From Actinokineospora auranticolor (lineage in GTDB: Bacteria > Actinomycetota > Actinomycetes > Mycobacteriales > Pseudonocardiaceae): a DNA stretch of 64,000 bases. Both the position numbers and the translations under genes were made by a program. The notes beneath the pieces are model-generated. The model was given only the letters and a program-made list of their open reading frames with translations. It was not told the origin of the DNA and ran no database searches. The stretch is taken from positions 186,001 to 250,000 of the forward strand of contig NZ_PTIX01000010.1 in NCBI RefSeq assembly GCF_002934265.1, in the 5' to 3' direction. Each line of letters starts with the position of its first letter. Position 1 is the stretch's first letter. Below, piece after piece: positions 35,713-43,930 of this stretch.

Positions 35713-36705
35713 GTGCCCGGTGGTCCGGTCGATGACCACGACGTGCAGAAACCGTCGTCGTCATCACCGGGCCGCCGCGCGGGCGGTTCGAAGGCGGGCG
35801 GGCTGGTCACCGACCAGCGCCACCTGTCGAGCTATGACTTCCTGCGCCCGGCCAAGTTGCCGCGCGAGCACCTGCGCACCCTGCAACTGGCCTACGACAC
35901 GTTCTCGCACCGCCTGGCCATCCTGCTGACCTCCCAGATGCGCGTGGTCTGCCGCGTCTCGGTGTCCACCGTGGACCAGCTCTCCACCGACGAGTACCTC
36001 GCGCGCGAGACCACCCCCGTGGTCGTCGCGCCGCTGCGGCTGGACCCGCTGCCCGGCACCTCGCTGCTGGAGCTGTCCCAGAAGATGTCGCTCACCTTCA
36101 TCGACCACATGCTCGGCGGCGCGGGCGGCTCGCAGCTGGAGCGCCCGCTGACCGACCTGGAGACCCCGCTCGTCCGCGACCTCCTCGGCGACGTGCTGAC
36201 CGAGTTGAAGATCGGGCTCGCGGAGTTCGTCAAGGTCGACCCGATCCTCGGCTCGCTGGAGTACAACCCGCAGCTCATGCAGGTCGGCGGCCCCACCGAC
36301 GTGCTGGTCTCGGCCACCTTCGACCTCACCGTCGGCGAGGCGCAGAGCGAGTTCACCCTGACCGTGCCGCTGCAGTCGCTGCTGCCCTCGTTGCAGCACT
36401 ACCACCAGCGCTCCGAGGTCAGCGCGGGTGAGCGCGCCGCCCAGCAGGCCGCGCGCGACCTGCTCACCCAGGGCCTGCGCGAGGTGCCGGTGGAGATCGC
36501 GGTGCGCTTCGCGCCCGCCCGGCTGCGCTCCGACGACCTGTTCGACCTGCGCCCCGGCGACCTGCTGTCGTTGGGCCACCCGGTCGACCGCCCGCTGGAC
36601 ATCACCACCGCGGGCCGCGTGTTCGGCCAGGCCGTGGCGACCAAATCCGGTGCCCGCCTGGCCTGCCAGGTCGTGGCCGCGAACAAGGAGGAGTTCCAGG
36701 CATGA
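35713..36705 (+). CDS. fliM: Flagellar motor switch protein FliM
   Basis: This 330-residue C-ring protein has the middle CheC-like domain (QKMSLTFIDHMLGGAGGSQL, EIKIGL-like LTELKIGLAEFVKVDPILGS) and a C-terminal FliN-like domain (EVPVEIAVRFAPARLRSDDL). The GTG at 35713 is the first usable start in frame; the frame opens after TAA at 35641 without any ATG, GTG or TTG in between. Just upstream the frame reads VDIGRLLAQV, which resembles the N-terminal CheY-P-binding motif of FliM (EIDALL), so the real start or an indel remains open. The stop overlaps fliN (ATGA). Confidence 0.88.
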   Translation: MPGGPVDDHDVQKPSSSSPGRRAGGSKAGGLVTDQRHLSSYDFLRPAKLPREHLRTLQLAYDTFSHRLAILLTSQMRVVCRVSVSTVDQLSTDEYLARETTPVVVAPLRLDPLPGTSLLELSQKMSLTFIDHMLGGAGGSQLERPLTDLETPLVRDLLGDVLTELKIGLAEFVKVDPILGSLEYNPQLMQVGGPTDVLVSATFDLTVGEAQSEFTLTVPLQSLLPSLQHYHQRSEVSAGERAAQQAARDLLTQGLREVPVEIAVRFAPARLRSDDLFDLRPGDLLSLGHPVDRPLDITTAGRVFGQAVATKSGARLACQVVAANKEEFQA

Positions 36706-37442
36706 GCACCCCCACCGACACCGCGCCCGCGCTGCGCGCCGCCGCCGAGGCCGCCCTCGCCGTGCTCCCGGTGACCGAGGCGCTGACCGTGGGCGCCGCC
36801 GGGGGCGACACCGGTGCCGTGAGCTTCCCGGGTGCCGCGGTGGCCGCGGACCTCACCGGCCAGACCACCGGCACCCTGGCCATCCTGGTCAACCAGGAGC
36901 TCGTCGACGCGCTGCGCGGCAGCCCGCTGGGCGAGCTGGACCTGGGCGCGGCCATCGCGCCCGCGCTGGAGGCCGCGGCGAAGGTGCTCGGCTCGGTCGC
37001 GGGCCCCGGCAGGCAGACCACCACCGAGGCCGCGCTGGCCACGCTCGGCGCGGGCGGCGCGCTGACGATCGTGCCGCTGTCCGCCGACGGCGCCGCGCAG
37101 GCCGCCGTCGTGCTGGGCGGTTCCCGGGCCGTGGACACCGGTGGCGCGGGGGCGCGGGGGCAGGCCGCCCAACCCGCCCGCGGCGGCGCGGCCGCCATGG
37201 AGCTGCTGCACGGCGTGGAGATGGAGGTCACCGTCGAGCTGGGCCGCAGCCGGATGACGGTGCGGGAGCTGCTCTCCCTCGGGCCGGGGTCGGTCATCGA
37301 GCTGGACCGGGCCGCGGGCAGCCCGGCCGACGTGCTGGTCAACGGCAGGCTCATCGCTCGGGGCGAGATCGTGGTCATCGACGAGAACTTCGGCATCCGG
37401 ATCACCGAGATCCTGGGCAACTCCCCGGCGGACGCGCTCTGA
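36702..37442 (+). CDS. fliN: Flagellar motor switch protein FliN/FliY-like
   Basis: This is a 246-residue protein. The C-terminal ~75 residues are the FliN domain (GVEMEVTVELGRSRMTVREL, NGRLIARGEIVVIDENFGIR). The N-terminal ~145 residues resemble a degenerate CheC/CheX-type domain, as in the FliY form of FliN, but an active-site E-x2-N motif is not evident (EAAAKVLGS). It probably acts structurally in the C ring and less likely as a CheY-P phosphatase. The ATG overlaps the fliM stop, and the stop overlaps fliO by one base. Confidence 0.9.
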   Translation: MSTPTDTAPALRAAAEAALAVLPVTEALTVGAAGGDTGAVSFPGAAVAADLTGQTTGTLAILVNQELVDALRGSPLGELDLGAAIAPALEAAAKVLGSVAGPGRQTTTEAALATLGAGGALTIVPLSADGAAQAAVVLGGSRAVDTGGAGARGQAAQPARGGAAAMELLHGVEMEVTVELGRSRMTVRELLSLGPGSVIELDRAAGSPADVLVNGRLIARGEIVVIDENFGIRITEILGNSPADAL

Positions 37443-37861
37443 TGGAAGCCCTCCTGCGGGTTTTCTTCGCGCTGATCCTGGTCTTCATCGCGCTCTGGGT
37501 GGTCGCCCGGCTGGCGCGCAGGCCGCTGCGCGGGCGCCGCGCGGGCGGGCTGGACGTGCTGGCCCGCACGCAGCTCTCCCGCGGCGCCAGCGTCACGGTG
37601 GTCAAGGTGGACGAGACGGCCCTGGTGCTGGGCGTCACCGACGCCGGGGTGAGCCTGCTGCACACCGTCGACGCCGAGGTGTTCGACCACTCGCCCGCGC
37701 CGGTGCACCGCACCGCGACGACCACCGGCCCGGACGCCGCGCCCAAGGCCGGGACCGGGTCCTCCGTCGCCGAGGGCGGGGCGCTCACCGGGTCGGCGCT
37801 GTCGCCGCGGACGTGGAAGCAGGCCATCGAGTCGCTGCGCGAGCGGTCGGTCCGGCGATGA
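37442..37861 (+). CDS. fliO: Flagellar export protein FliO
   Basis: This 139-residue protein has one N-terminal TM (VFFALILVFIALWVVARLAR) and a short cytoplasmic FliO domain (LDVLARTQLSRGASVTVVKV, LVLGVTDAGVSLLHTV). It helps assemble FliP into the export gate. The ATG overlaps the fliN stop by one base and the stop overlaps fliP by four. Recognition relies on the TM-plus-beta layout and gene order. Confidence 0.9.
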   Translation: MEALLRVFFALILVFIALWVVARLARRPLRGRRAGGLDVLARTQLSRGASVTVVKVDETALVLGVTDAGVSLLHTVDAEVFDHSPAPVHRTATTTGPDAAPKAGTGSSVAEGGALTGSALSPRTWKQAIESLRERSVRR

Positions 37862-38814
37862 ACGACCGGGCGCGCGCAACGGCGGTGGCGCTGTCACCGG
37901 TGTTCCTGCCCGCGCAGCGGTCGGTGGGCGCGCTGCTCACCGCGCCCCGGCCCGTCGTGCTCGAAGCGCCGAAGCCGCCGGTGGAACGCGGGCCGCGGCG
38001 CTCGACCAGGGCCGGTGTGCTGGCGCTGCTGGTGGTCCTCGTCGGGCTGCTCGGCGCGACCGGGTCCGCGACCGCGGCGGACGACCCGGCGCACCGGCAG
38101 GCGAGCGCCGTGGCCGCCGCGCAGCCCACCGGCCCCACGGGCCCGACGGAGCCGGGCGGGGTCACCATCGAGATCGGCACGCCGGACAAGCCGAGCGAGT
38201 CGGTGACGATCCTGCTGCTGCTGACCGTGCTGTCGGTCGCGCCGTCGCTGCTGCTGCTGTGCACGTGCTTCACCAAGATCTTCGTGGTGCTCAGCATCAC
38301 ACGCAACGCCCTCGGATTGACCAACGTGCCGCCGAACCAGGTGATGGCGGGCCTGGCGCTGTTCCTGAGCCTGTTCATCATGGGTCCGGTGGTCAGCGAG
38401 GTGAACGCCCAGGGCGTGCAGCCCTACCTCGACGGCTCGAAGACCCAGTCCCAGGCCTTCAACGACGGGATCAAGCCGCTGCGGGAGTTCATGCTCAAGC
38501 AGACGCGGCCCGAGGAGATCGCGCTGTTCACCAAGGTGGCGGGCGCGGACAAGCCCGCGAACGCCCAGGACGTGCCCAACACCACGCTGATCCCCGCGTT
38601 CGTGCTCTCCGAGCTGCGGGCGGCGATGCTGATCGGGTTCGTGCTCTTCATCCCCTTCCTGGTCATCGACATGGTCGTCTCGGCTTCGCTGATGTCGCTG
38701 GGCATGATGATGCTGCCCCCGGTGACCGTGGCGCTGCCGTTCAAGCTCTTGCTCTTCGTGCTCGCCAACGGCTGGGGCCTGCTCATCACGGCCCTCGTCG
38801 GCACCTACCAGTAG
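37858..38814 (+). CDS. fliP: Flagellar export gate protein FliP
   Basis: This is a 318-residue gate protein. The family core starts near residue 110 (SVTILLLLTVLSVAPSLLLL, CTCFTKIFVVLSITRNALGL) and includes LSELRAAMLIGFVLFIPFLV and DMVVSASLMSLGMMMLPPVT. A hydrophobic signal-like segment is present at about 55-72. Before it stand about 50 extra residues, which is longer than the usual cleavable signal region of FliP. ATG 37858 overlaps the fliO stop (ATGA), which supports this start. Confidence 0.95.
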   Translation: MNDRARATAVALSPVFLPAQRSVGALLTAPRPVVLEAPKPPVERGPRRSTRAGVLALLVVLVGLLGATGSATAADDPAHRQASAVAAAQPTGPTGPTEPGGVTIEIGTPDKPSESVTILLLLTVLSVAPSLLLLCTCFTKIFVVLSITRNALGLTNVPPNQVMAGLALFLSLFIMGPVVSEVNAQGVQPYLDGSKTQSQAFNDGIKPLREFMLKQTRPEEIALFTKVAGADKPANAQDVPNTTLIPAFVLSELRAAMLIGFVLFIPFLVIDMVVSASLMSLGMMMLPPVTVALPFKLLLFVLANGWGLLITALVGTYQ

Positions 38815-38848
38815 TCCCGGCCAGACCCTCCCGGATTGAGGAACCGCC

Positions 38849-39121
38849 GTGAACGACACCACGATCATCGAACTGGGCATGCAGGCCATGCTGGTGACCG
38901 CCAAGCTGGCCGCGCCGATGCTGCTGACCGCGCTCGTGGTCGGCTTCGCCATCTCGCTGTTCCAGTCGGTCACCCAGATCCAGGAGGTGACGCTGTCGTT
39001 CGTGCCCAAGGCCATCGGCTGCGCCCTGGCGCTGCTGCTGTGCGGCAGCTGGATGCTGCGGGAGATCGTGAACTTCACCGGCACCCTGTACGAGCGCATC
39101 CCGGCGCTGCTGCACGGCTGA
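38849..39121 (+). CDS. fliQ: Flagellar export gate protein FliQ
   Basis: This 90-residue protein has two TM helices flanking the family motif ISLFQSVTQIQEVTLSFVPK. It packs around FliP/FliR in the gate helix. It starts with GTG at 38849, 34 bp after fliP. The length matches the family exactly. Confidence 0.96.
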   Translation: MNDTTIIELGMQAMLVTAKLAAPMLLTALVVGFAISLFQSVTQIQEVTLSFVPKAIGCALALLLCGSWMLREIVNFTGTLYERIPALLHG

Positions 39122-39140
39122 GCGCGCCGCACCAGCCGTC

Positions 39141-39908
39141 GTGGGGACGCTGCTCTCCTCCAGCACCCTGGTCGCCATGCTGTTGGCGGTGACCAGGGCC
39201 GCGGCGTGGCTGCTGGTCTGCCCGCCGTTCAACGGCCGGGCCATCCCGGTGGCGGTGAAGGGGATGCTGGCGGTGGCCATGGTGCTGCCGGTGGTGCCGA
39301 AGCTGTCGACCAAGGTCCCGTCCACCGGGGACTGGACCCTGATGTACGCGGCGCTGGAGCAGGTCGTGATCGGCGCCGGGCTGGGCTTCCTGACCGCCGT
39401 GATCTTCGCCGGGGTCCAGGCCGCGGGCGACCTACTCGACGTGTTCGGCGGCTTCTCCCTGGCGTTCGCGTTCGACCCGCTGTCGTTCTCCGGCAACAAC
39501 GCGGTGCTGGGCCGCTTCTACGGCCTGACCGCCACGGCGCTGATGTTCGCCACCGACGCGCACCAGCTCGTCATCCGCGGCTTCACCCTTTCGTATGAGG
39601 CGGTCCCCCTCACCGGTGCCTTCTCCTTCGAGCGGCTGGGCGACGGCCTGGTGACCGGTCTTGGCCGGTTGTTCCTGGCCGCGGTGCTGATCGCCGGGCC
39701 GATGATCGTGGTGCTGTTCTGCGTGGACATCGGCCTGGGCCTGCTCAACCGGATCGCACCCGCGCTGAACCCGTTCCAGATCGGTTTCCCTGCCAAGGTT
39801 GCGTTGACCCTGGTGATGGTCGGCATGGCCGTCACCCTGCTCCCCCAGGCAGTGCACAGCATCGCGGAGGAGGCCACGAACGCCGTGCTCAAGGTGATCG
39901 GGCGATGA
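39141..39908 (+). CDS. fliR: Flagellar export gate protein FliR
   Basis: This 255-residue membrane protein has about six spans, including AAAWLLVCPPFNGRAIPVAV-like RAAAWLLVCPPFNGRAIPVA, GAGLGFLTAVIFAGVQAAGD and VLIAGPMIVVLFCVDIGLGL. It completes the FliP5Q4R1 gate. The GTG at 39141 lies 19 bp after fliQ. The stop overlaps flhB by four bases. Confidence 0.95.
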   Translation: MGTLLSSSTLVAMLLAVTRAAAWLLVCPPFNGRAIPVAVKGMLAVAMVLPVVPKLSTKVPSTGDWTLMYAALEQVVIGAGLGFLTAVIFAGVQAAGDLLDVFGGFSLAFAFDPLSFSGNNAVLGRFYGLTATALMFATDAHQLVIRGFTLSYEAVPLTGAFSFERLGDGLVTGLGRLFLAAVLIAGPMIVVLFCVDIGLGLLNRIAPALNPFQIGFPAKVALTLVMVGMAVTLLPQAVHSIAEEATNAVLKVIGR

Positions 39909-41002
39909 GCGGTAACAAGGACGCAACGGAGAAGCCGACACCGAAGCGGCTCAAGGAGGCGCGGTCGGAAGGCCAGACCGCGCGCACCCAGGACCTGGGT
40001 GCCTGGGCCTCGGTGCTGGTCGCGACGTGGGTCATCCCGATGACCCTGACCGACCTGTTCGACAGCAGCTCGGGAGTGCTGCACAAGATCGCGAAGTTCA
40101 TCGCGGCCCCGGACCAGGCCGACGCCCTGCGGCTGCTCGGCGAGGCCTTCCAGGGTGGCGCGCTGGCGGTCGCGCCGCTGCTGGGCGCCACCCTGCTCGC
40201 GGTCCTCGCGGCGGCGGGCGCCCAGGGCGGCCTGCGGCCCGCGATGAAGCTGCTCAAACCGAAGTTCAGCAAGCTGAACCCGCTCAAGGGCATCAAGCGG
40301 ATGTTCGGCCCGCAGTCGCTGTGGGAGCTGGTCAAGACCCTGCTCAAGACGGGCATCCTGGCCGCGGTGCTGTACACGGCGGTGAAGGACCTGGTGCCGG
40401 TCATCATGGGTTCCGGCTCGCTCCCGTTGCAGTCCCTGGTGGACACCCTGGGCAGCACGGTGCTCAAGCTGCTGCGCCTGGCCGCGGCCGCGGGTCTGGT
40501 CATGGCGGTCGCCGACTACATCGTCGCCAAGCGCCGGGTCGGCAAGGAACTGCGGATGACCAAGCAGCAGGTCAAGGACGAGCACAAGAACGTCGAGGGC
40601 GACCCGCAGATCAAGGGCCAGATCCGGGCCAGGCAGATGGCCATGAGCCGCAACCGGATGATGGCCGACATCGCCACCGCGGACGTCGTGATGGCCAACC
40701 CGACCCACGTGGCCGTGGCCCTGCGCTACGACCCCGCCCGCGGCGCCCCCCGCGTGGTGGCCAAGGGCGCGGGCGTCATCGCGGCGAAGATCCGCGAGAA
40801 GGCCACCGAGCACCGCGTGCCGATCGTGCGGGACGTGCCCCTGGCCCGGGCCCTGTACGCGGGGTGCGAGGTGGGGCAGGAGATCCCGGTCGACCTGTTC
40901 GCCCCGGTGGCCCACGTGCTGGCGTTCCTGCACCGCCTCCGCTCCCGCGGCAGCGCGGCGGGCACCCACACCATGCCCGAGTCGGCGAAGGCGGCGGCGT
41001 AG
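39905..41002 (+). CDS. flhB: Flagellar export switch protein FlhB
   Basis: This is a 365-residue protein. The N-terminus (KDATEKPTPKRLKEARSEGQ) is followed by four TM spans and a cytoplasmic domain with the autocleavage motif NPTH (DVVMANPTHVAVALRY). Cleavage between Asn and Pro, together with FliK, switches export from hook to filament subunits. The ATG overlaps the fliR stop. It is the last gene of the operon and a hairpin follows. Confidence 0.97.
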   Translation: MSGNKDATEKPTPKRLKEARSEGQTARTQDLGAWASVLVATWVIPMTLTDLFDSSSGVLHKIAKFIAAPDQADALRLLGEAFQGGALAVAPLLGATLLAVLAAAGAQGGLRPAMKLLKPKFSKLNPLKGIKRMFGPQSLWELVKTLLKTGILAAVLYTAVKDLVPVIMGSGSLPLQSLVDTLGSTVLKLLRLAAAAGLVMAVADYIVAKRRVGKELRMTKQQVKDEHKNVEGDPQIKGQIRARQMAMSRNRMMADIATADVVMANPTHVAVALRYDPARGAPRVVAKGAGVIAAKIREKATEHRVPIVRDVPLARALYAGCEVGQEIPVDLFAPVAHVLAFLHRLRSRGSAAGTHTMPESAKAAA

Positions 41003-41016
41003 TCCGTGGACGTCGG

Positions 41017-41050
41017 AAGGGGCGGAGCACTCGGTGCTCCGCCCCTTTCC
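41017..41050 (+). terminator. Terminator after flhB
   Basis: A perfect 14-bp stem (AAGGGGCGGAGCAC, loop TCG) ends in TTTCC. It begins 15 bp after the flhB stop and closes the 11-gene operon. The small gene on the other strand ends about 50 bp further on. Confidence 0.82.
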
Positions 41051-41096
41051 GCGCGCCTCGGGCGGTGGCCTGCCCCGCCACCGCCCCGGCGGGGAA

Positions 41097-41240
41097 TCAC
41101 CGCCGCCGGAACCTGCGCGCGGCCTGACGAGCCCGCTCGCGGTTGCGCGGGTCTCTGGCCAGCGCCCGCGCCTTGGCCGACAGCTCCCGACCGCGCGGGC
41201 TCCGCAGGAACGTCTTGATCCGGTTCAACAGGCCGGCCAT
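41097..41240 (-). CDS. Small basic protein, unknown function
   Basis: This is a 47-residue Arg-rich peptide: a hydrophobic start (MAGLLNRIKTFL) is followed by RSPRGRELSAKARALARDPR and an Arg/Ala tail. ATG 41240 has GGAGAGG upstream at good spacing, which favours it over the longer frame from 41303. The segment RDPRNRERARQAARRFRRR could bind nucleic acid or membrane. Such short basic proteins occur in many actinomycetes without known function. It lies between the flagellar operon end and two further small minus-strand genes. Confidence 0.6.
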   Translation of the reverse strand: MAGLLNRIKTFLRSPRGRELSAKARALARDPRNRERARQAARRFRRR

Positions 41241-41310
41241 CAACCTCTCCCTTGGTCGACTTCGTTGCCCCGGACGTACCCGGCTTCCCCGAGAACCAAC
41301 CACCCCCGGT

Positions 41311-41763
41311 TCAGTCGAGGGTGGCCCGGAGCTCGCGGAGCACCCGCACCATCCCGTCGCGGTTCTTGGCGGCGGTCATCCAGGCCGGGAGCCGCGCGAG
41401 CATGCTCAACCCGCCCCCGGGGTGCTCCCGCAGCCGCGCGGCGATGTGGTGTTCGAGCAGGTCGAGGTGGGTGCGGTTGAGGGCCCACAGGGTGTGACCG
41501 CGCCAGGGCGACCGCAGCCACAGCGGCGTGTCGAAGAAGGGGTCGCACGGCCCGCCCCAGCGGCTGACCCCGGGCTCCCAGGTCTTGCCGTAGGCGCAGT
41601 GGACGCAGGTGAGCGTCCGGGGCCACCGGAAGACGAACTCGCCGTCGACGGGCCGGGGCACATCCACCGCCCGCTTCCCGCAACGGGGGCAGACGACGTC
41701 GATGGCCTCCCCCGCCAACGAGTAGAGGCTGGTCATCGGATCCCGGAACCGCTCCCCCGCCAT
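41311..41763 (-). CDS. Zinc-ribbon protein, unknown function
   Basis: This 150-residue protein has two CxxC pairs (Cys25/Cys28 in VVCPRCGKRA, Cys53/Cys56 in LTCVHCAYGK) that should bind one zinc ion, followed by a Trp/Arg-rich helical region (PLWLRSPWRGHTLWALNRTH, DLLEHHIAARLREHPGGGLS). ATG 41763 follows GGGAGGGG. The longer frame to 42162 runs over a terminator and another gene and is rejected. Similar ribbon proteins occur near stress or cell-surface genes. No specific role can be assigned. Confidence 0.75.
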   Translation of the reverse strand: MAGERFRDPMTSLYSLAGEAIDVVCPRCGKRAVDVPRPVDGEFVFRWPRTLTCVHCAYGKTWEPGVSRWGGPCDPFFDTPLWLRSPWRGHTLWALNRTHLDLLEHHIAARLREHPGGGLSMLARLPAWMTAAKNRDGMVRVLRELRATLD

Positions 41764-41832
41764 CGCCCCTCCCCGCTCGCGGGCGGAAGTCGACCACCCG
41801 GGCGCAACGGCGCGCAAGCGGGTTAACGCCGA

Positions 41833-41867
41833 ACGGGCCCGCACTCCACTGTGGAGTGCGGGCCCGT
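41833..41867 (-). terminator. Palindromic terminator after the small membrane protein gene
   Basis: A perfect 17-bp stem with a single-base centre (ACGGGCCCGCACTCCAC on the left arm) lies 15 bp beyond the stop of the gene at 41883. No long T run follows on the minus strand (CGTTCGG). Confidence 0.75.
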
Positions 41868-41882
41868 CGGGTGCGCGCGGGG

Positions 41883-42134
41883 TCAGTCGTGGGGGCGGTC
41901 GGTGCGGACGGCACCCGCCTGGACGAGCAGGGACTGGAGTTCGTGGTCGGGCTGACCGGCGTTGTAGCGGTTGAAGATGGCCCTGGGGATGGCCAGCAGG
42001 ATCGCCGCGAGCGGGACGGCGATCAGGAAGCGGATGACGGCGTCCACCGGGTCCAGGCTGCCCGAGACGAAGGCGCCGTAGAGGGCGGGGGAACTCATGA
42101 CCAGCGCGGCGGCCAGGGTGGAGAAGCGGAACAA
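41883..42134 (-). CDS. Small two-span membrane protein, unknown function
   Basis: This 83-residue protein has two hydrophobic stretches (LAAALVMSSPALYGAFVSGS, AVIRFLIAVPLAAILLAIPR) and a polar C-terminus (NAGQPDHELQSLLVQAG). It begins with TTG at 42134, which has GGGAGG 8 bp upstream; no in-frame ATG has a better site. It lies 110 bp downstream of flhF in the same direction and may be cotranscribed with flhA-flhF, so a flagellar accessory role is possible but unproven. Confidence 0.65.
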   Translation of the reverse strand: MFRFSTLAAALVMSSPALYGAFVSGSLDPVDAVIRFLIAVPLAAILLAIPRAIFNRYNAGQPDHELQSLLVQAGAVRTDRPHD

Positions 42135-42244
42135 CGGGGCCTCCCGAGGGGCGACGTGTCATGGCCCCACCGGCGGGAGTGGCACGCTGGTGGAGGGACG
42201 CTTTCCCCTGTGTTCGGCACTCGCCTGCCGCAGCTGAGGGGTTT

Positions 42245-43930
42245 TCAGTAGCCGGGGCGGCGGTTGGGTCCCTCGGGCGGGTAACCGTCGATCGTGAGGA
42301 TCGGCAGGCCGAGTTCGCGGACCGAGTCCGGGTCGACGCTGGCGGCGGTGCCGTACACGGCCAGGGCGTCGACGCCGCCGAGGGCCGCCAGGTGCCTGCG
42401 CAGGTCGGCCGTCTTCCGGGTCGCGTCGACGGCGGCGACGATGTGCTTGGCGCCCAGGGCCGCGGCCACCGACCCCGCCCACCGGCCGCCTTCCGGGTCC
42501 TCCACGGCCGCGTCGATGGCCACCACGGACGGGACCGGCTTGCGGCGCAGGTCCTCCGCCAGGTCGGCGGCGTGCTCCGGGCCCAGCACCCGGCCGCGGC
42601 CGACCACGTCCGGGCCCGCCGCCATGACCGCGCCCGGGCCGAGGCGCAGCTTGGCGCAGATCCACTCGGCGGCGACGGCGGCCTGCTCCAGCGGCCCGGC
42701 GACCACGATCACCTTGCCGGGCAGGGCGACCAGCAGGTCGGTCGGCACCGGGGTGTCCCAGCGGCGTTGGCGGCCGGTGGCCGTGTCCGCGTGCGGGGGC
42801 TCGTCGGTCGTGGGCCACGCCGGGTCGTCGTCATCGTCGTCCGGGAGCGCGTGCCGGGCCTTGGAGCGCAGCCGGGGCGCGATCAGCTCCTCGTCGACGA
42901 CCCAGGACGCCGGGTCGTCGACCGGCTCCTCGACCGGGGCGACCTCCTCGACCAGGCTCCGCTCGGGCTCGACCTCCTCGACGGGCGCCTCGACCGACGG
43001 GGCCAACGGCATCGGCGCGAACACCTGCACCGACGCGGGCGCGAGGACGGACGCGGGCGCTGGGACGGACGCAGACGCCTGGACGGGCTCCTCGACCTGC
43101 TCCTCCTCCGGCGCGTCGACGGAGTGCGCGGTGAACATCCGCCCGCCCTCGTCCGGCCGCTGCACGGACGGGAACATCGCGGGCAGCACCGCGCCCGCGG
43201 GCGCGGGCGCCTCGACGGGGTCCGGCAGTGCGACTGGAGCAGCAGGCGCCCTCAACACGTCGGCAGCACCCTTCTCGGTGTCCACAGTGTCCGTACGATC
43301 AGGACCAGTCTCCGGCTGCCGCACCCGACCCCGCAACCCGGCCATCCCCGCCCGGGCGCGCAACGCCGACGCGACGTCCGCCTCCAGCCCCGCCACTCCC
43401 CCGCCGAGGTCCGCCGGGTCCACGGCGGGCTGCGGCGCCGCGCCCACGCGCGCCCGCAACGCCGCCACCGGGTCGTAGCCCGGGTCCGGTCGCCGGACCG
43501 GCGCGTCCCCGCGGGTCTCCAGCGGCTCGGCCCCGAGCCGCCCCTCCCCGTTCACCGGGGGCGGGTCGTCCGCCGTCGCCGCGGAGAAGAACTCCGCGAA
43601 CGGGTCACCCCCGACCGGCGTGTCGCCGGTCGGGGGTTCGTCGCCCTCTCGGGGCTCGGGCACGCGGGTGGTCGCCACGGCACCGTCGTCCTTGTCGGCC
43701 AGCGCCAGCAGGTCCGAGACGGACAGCACCTGCTCCTTCGGCACCGTGGGGTCCCCCGGTTCGGGGACCTCCACGCCGATCTCGAACCACTGCTTGGAGA
43801 AGAACCCGGCCACGCCGCCCTTGCGCAACCGGTCCGCCGAGACGATCCGGGCGTGCGCCCCGTGCTCGTTGCGGACCCGGTCGAGCAGCTCTTCCAGGTC
43901 AGGACCCTCAAGCAGCAAGCGTGTAGCCAC
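42245..43930 (-). CDS. flhF: FlhF-like protein with degenerate GTPase domain
   Basis: This is a 561-residue protein. The first ~55 residues match the FlhF N-terminus (RLLLEGPDLEELLDRVRNEH, HARIVSADRLRKGGVAGFF). A long Pro/Glu/Val-rich disordered middle follows (about 80-395, with a DDDDDD run). The C-terminal ~160 residues keep the SRP-GTPase-like fold pattern (KVIVVAGPLEQAAVAAEWIC, VAAVDATRKTADLRRHL). The P-loop GxxGxGKT is absent: the place reads AGPLEQAAV. FlhF normally sets flagellar site and number as a GTP-dependent dimer. This form probably cannot bind GTP in the usual way. The GTG at 43930 lies inside flhA (23-base overlap). No flhG follows. Confidence 0.85.
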   Translation of the reverse strand: MATRLLLEGPDLEELLDRVRNEHGAHARIVSADRLRKGGVAGFFSKQWFEIGVEVPEPGDPTVPKEQVLSVSDLLALADKDDGAVATTRVPEPREGDEPPTGDTPVGGDPFAEFFSAATADDPPPVNGEGRLGAEPLETRGDAPVRRPDPGYDPVAALRARVGAAPQPAVDPADLGGGVAGLEADVASALRARAGMAGLRGRVRQPETGPDRTDTVDTEKGAADVLRAPAAPVALPDPVEAPAPAGAVLPAMFPSVQRPDEGGRMFTAHSVDAPEEEQVEEPVQASASVPAPASVLAPASVQVFAPMPLAPSVEAPVEEVEPERSLVEEVAPVEEPVDDPASWVVDEELIAPRLRSKARHALPDDDDDDPAWPTTDEPPHADTATGRQRRWDTPVPTDLLVALPGKVIVVAGPLEQAAVAAEWICAKLRLGPGAVMAAGPDVVGRGRVLGPEHAADLAEDLRRKPVPSVVAIDAAVEDPEGGRWAGSVAAALGAKHIVAAVDATRKTADLRRHLAALGGVDALAVYGTAASVDPDSVRELGLPILTIDGYPPEGPNRRPGY

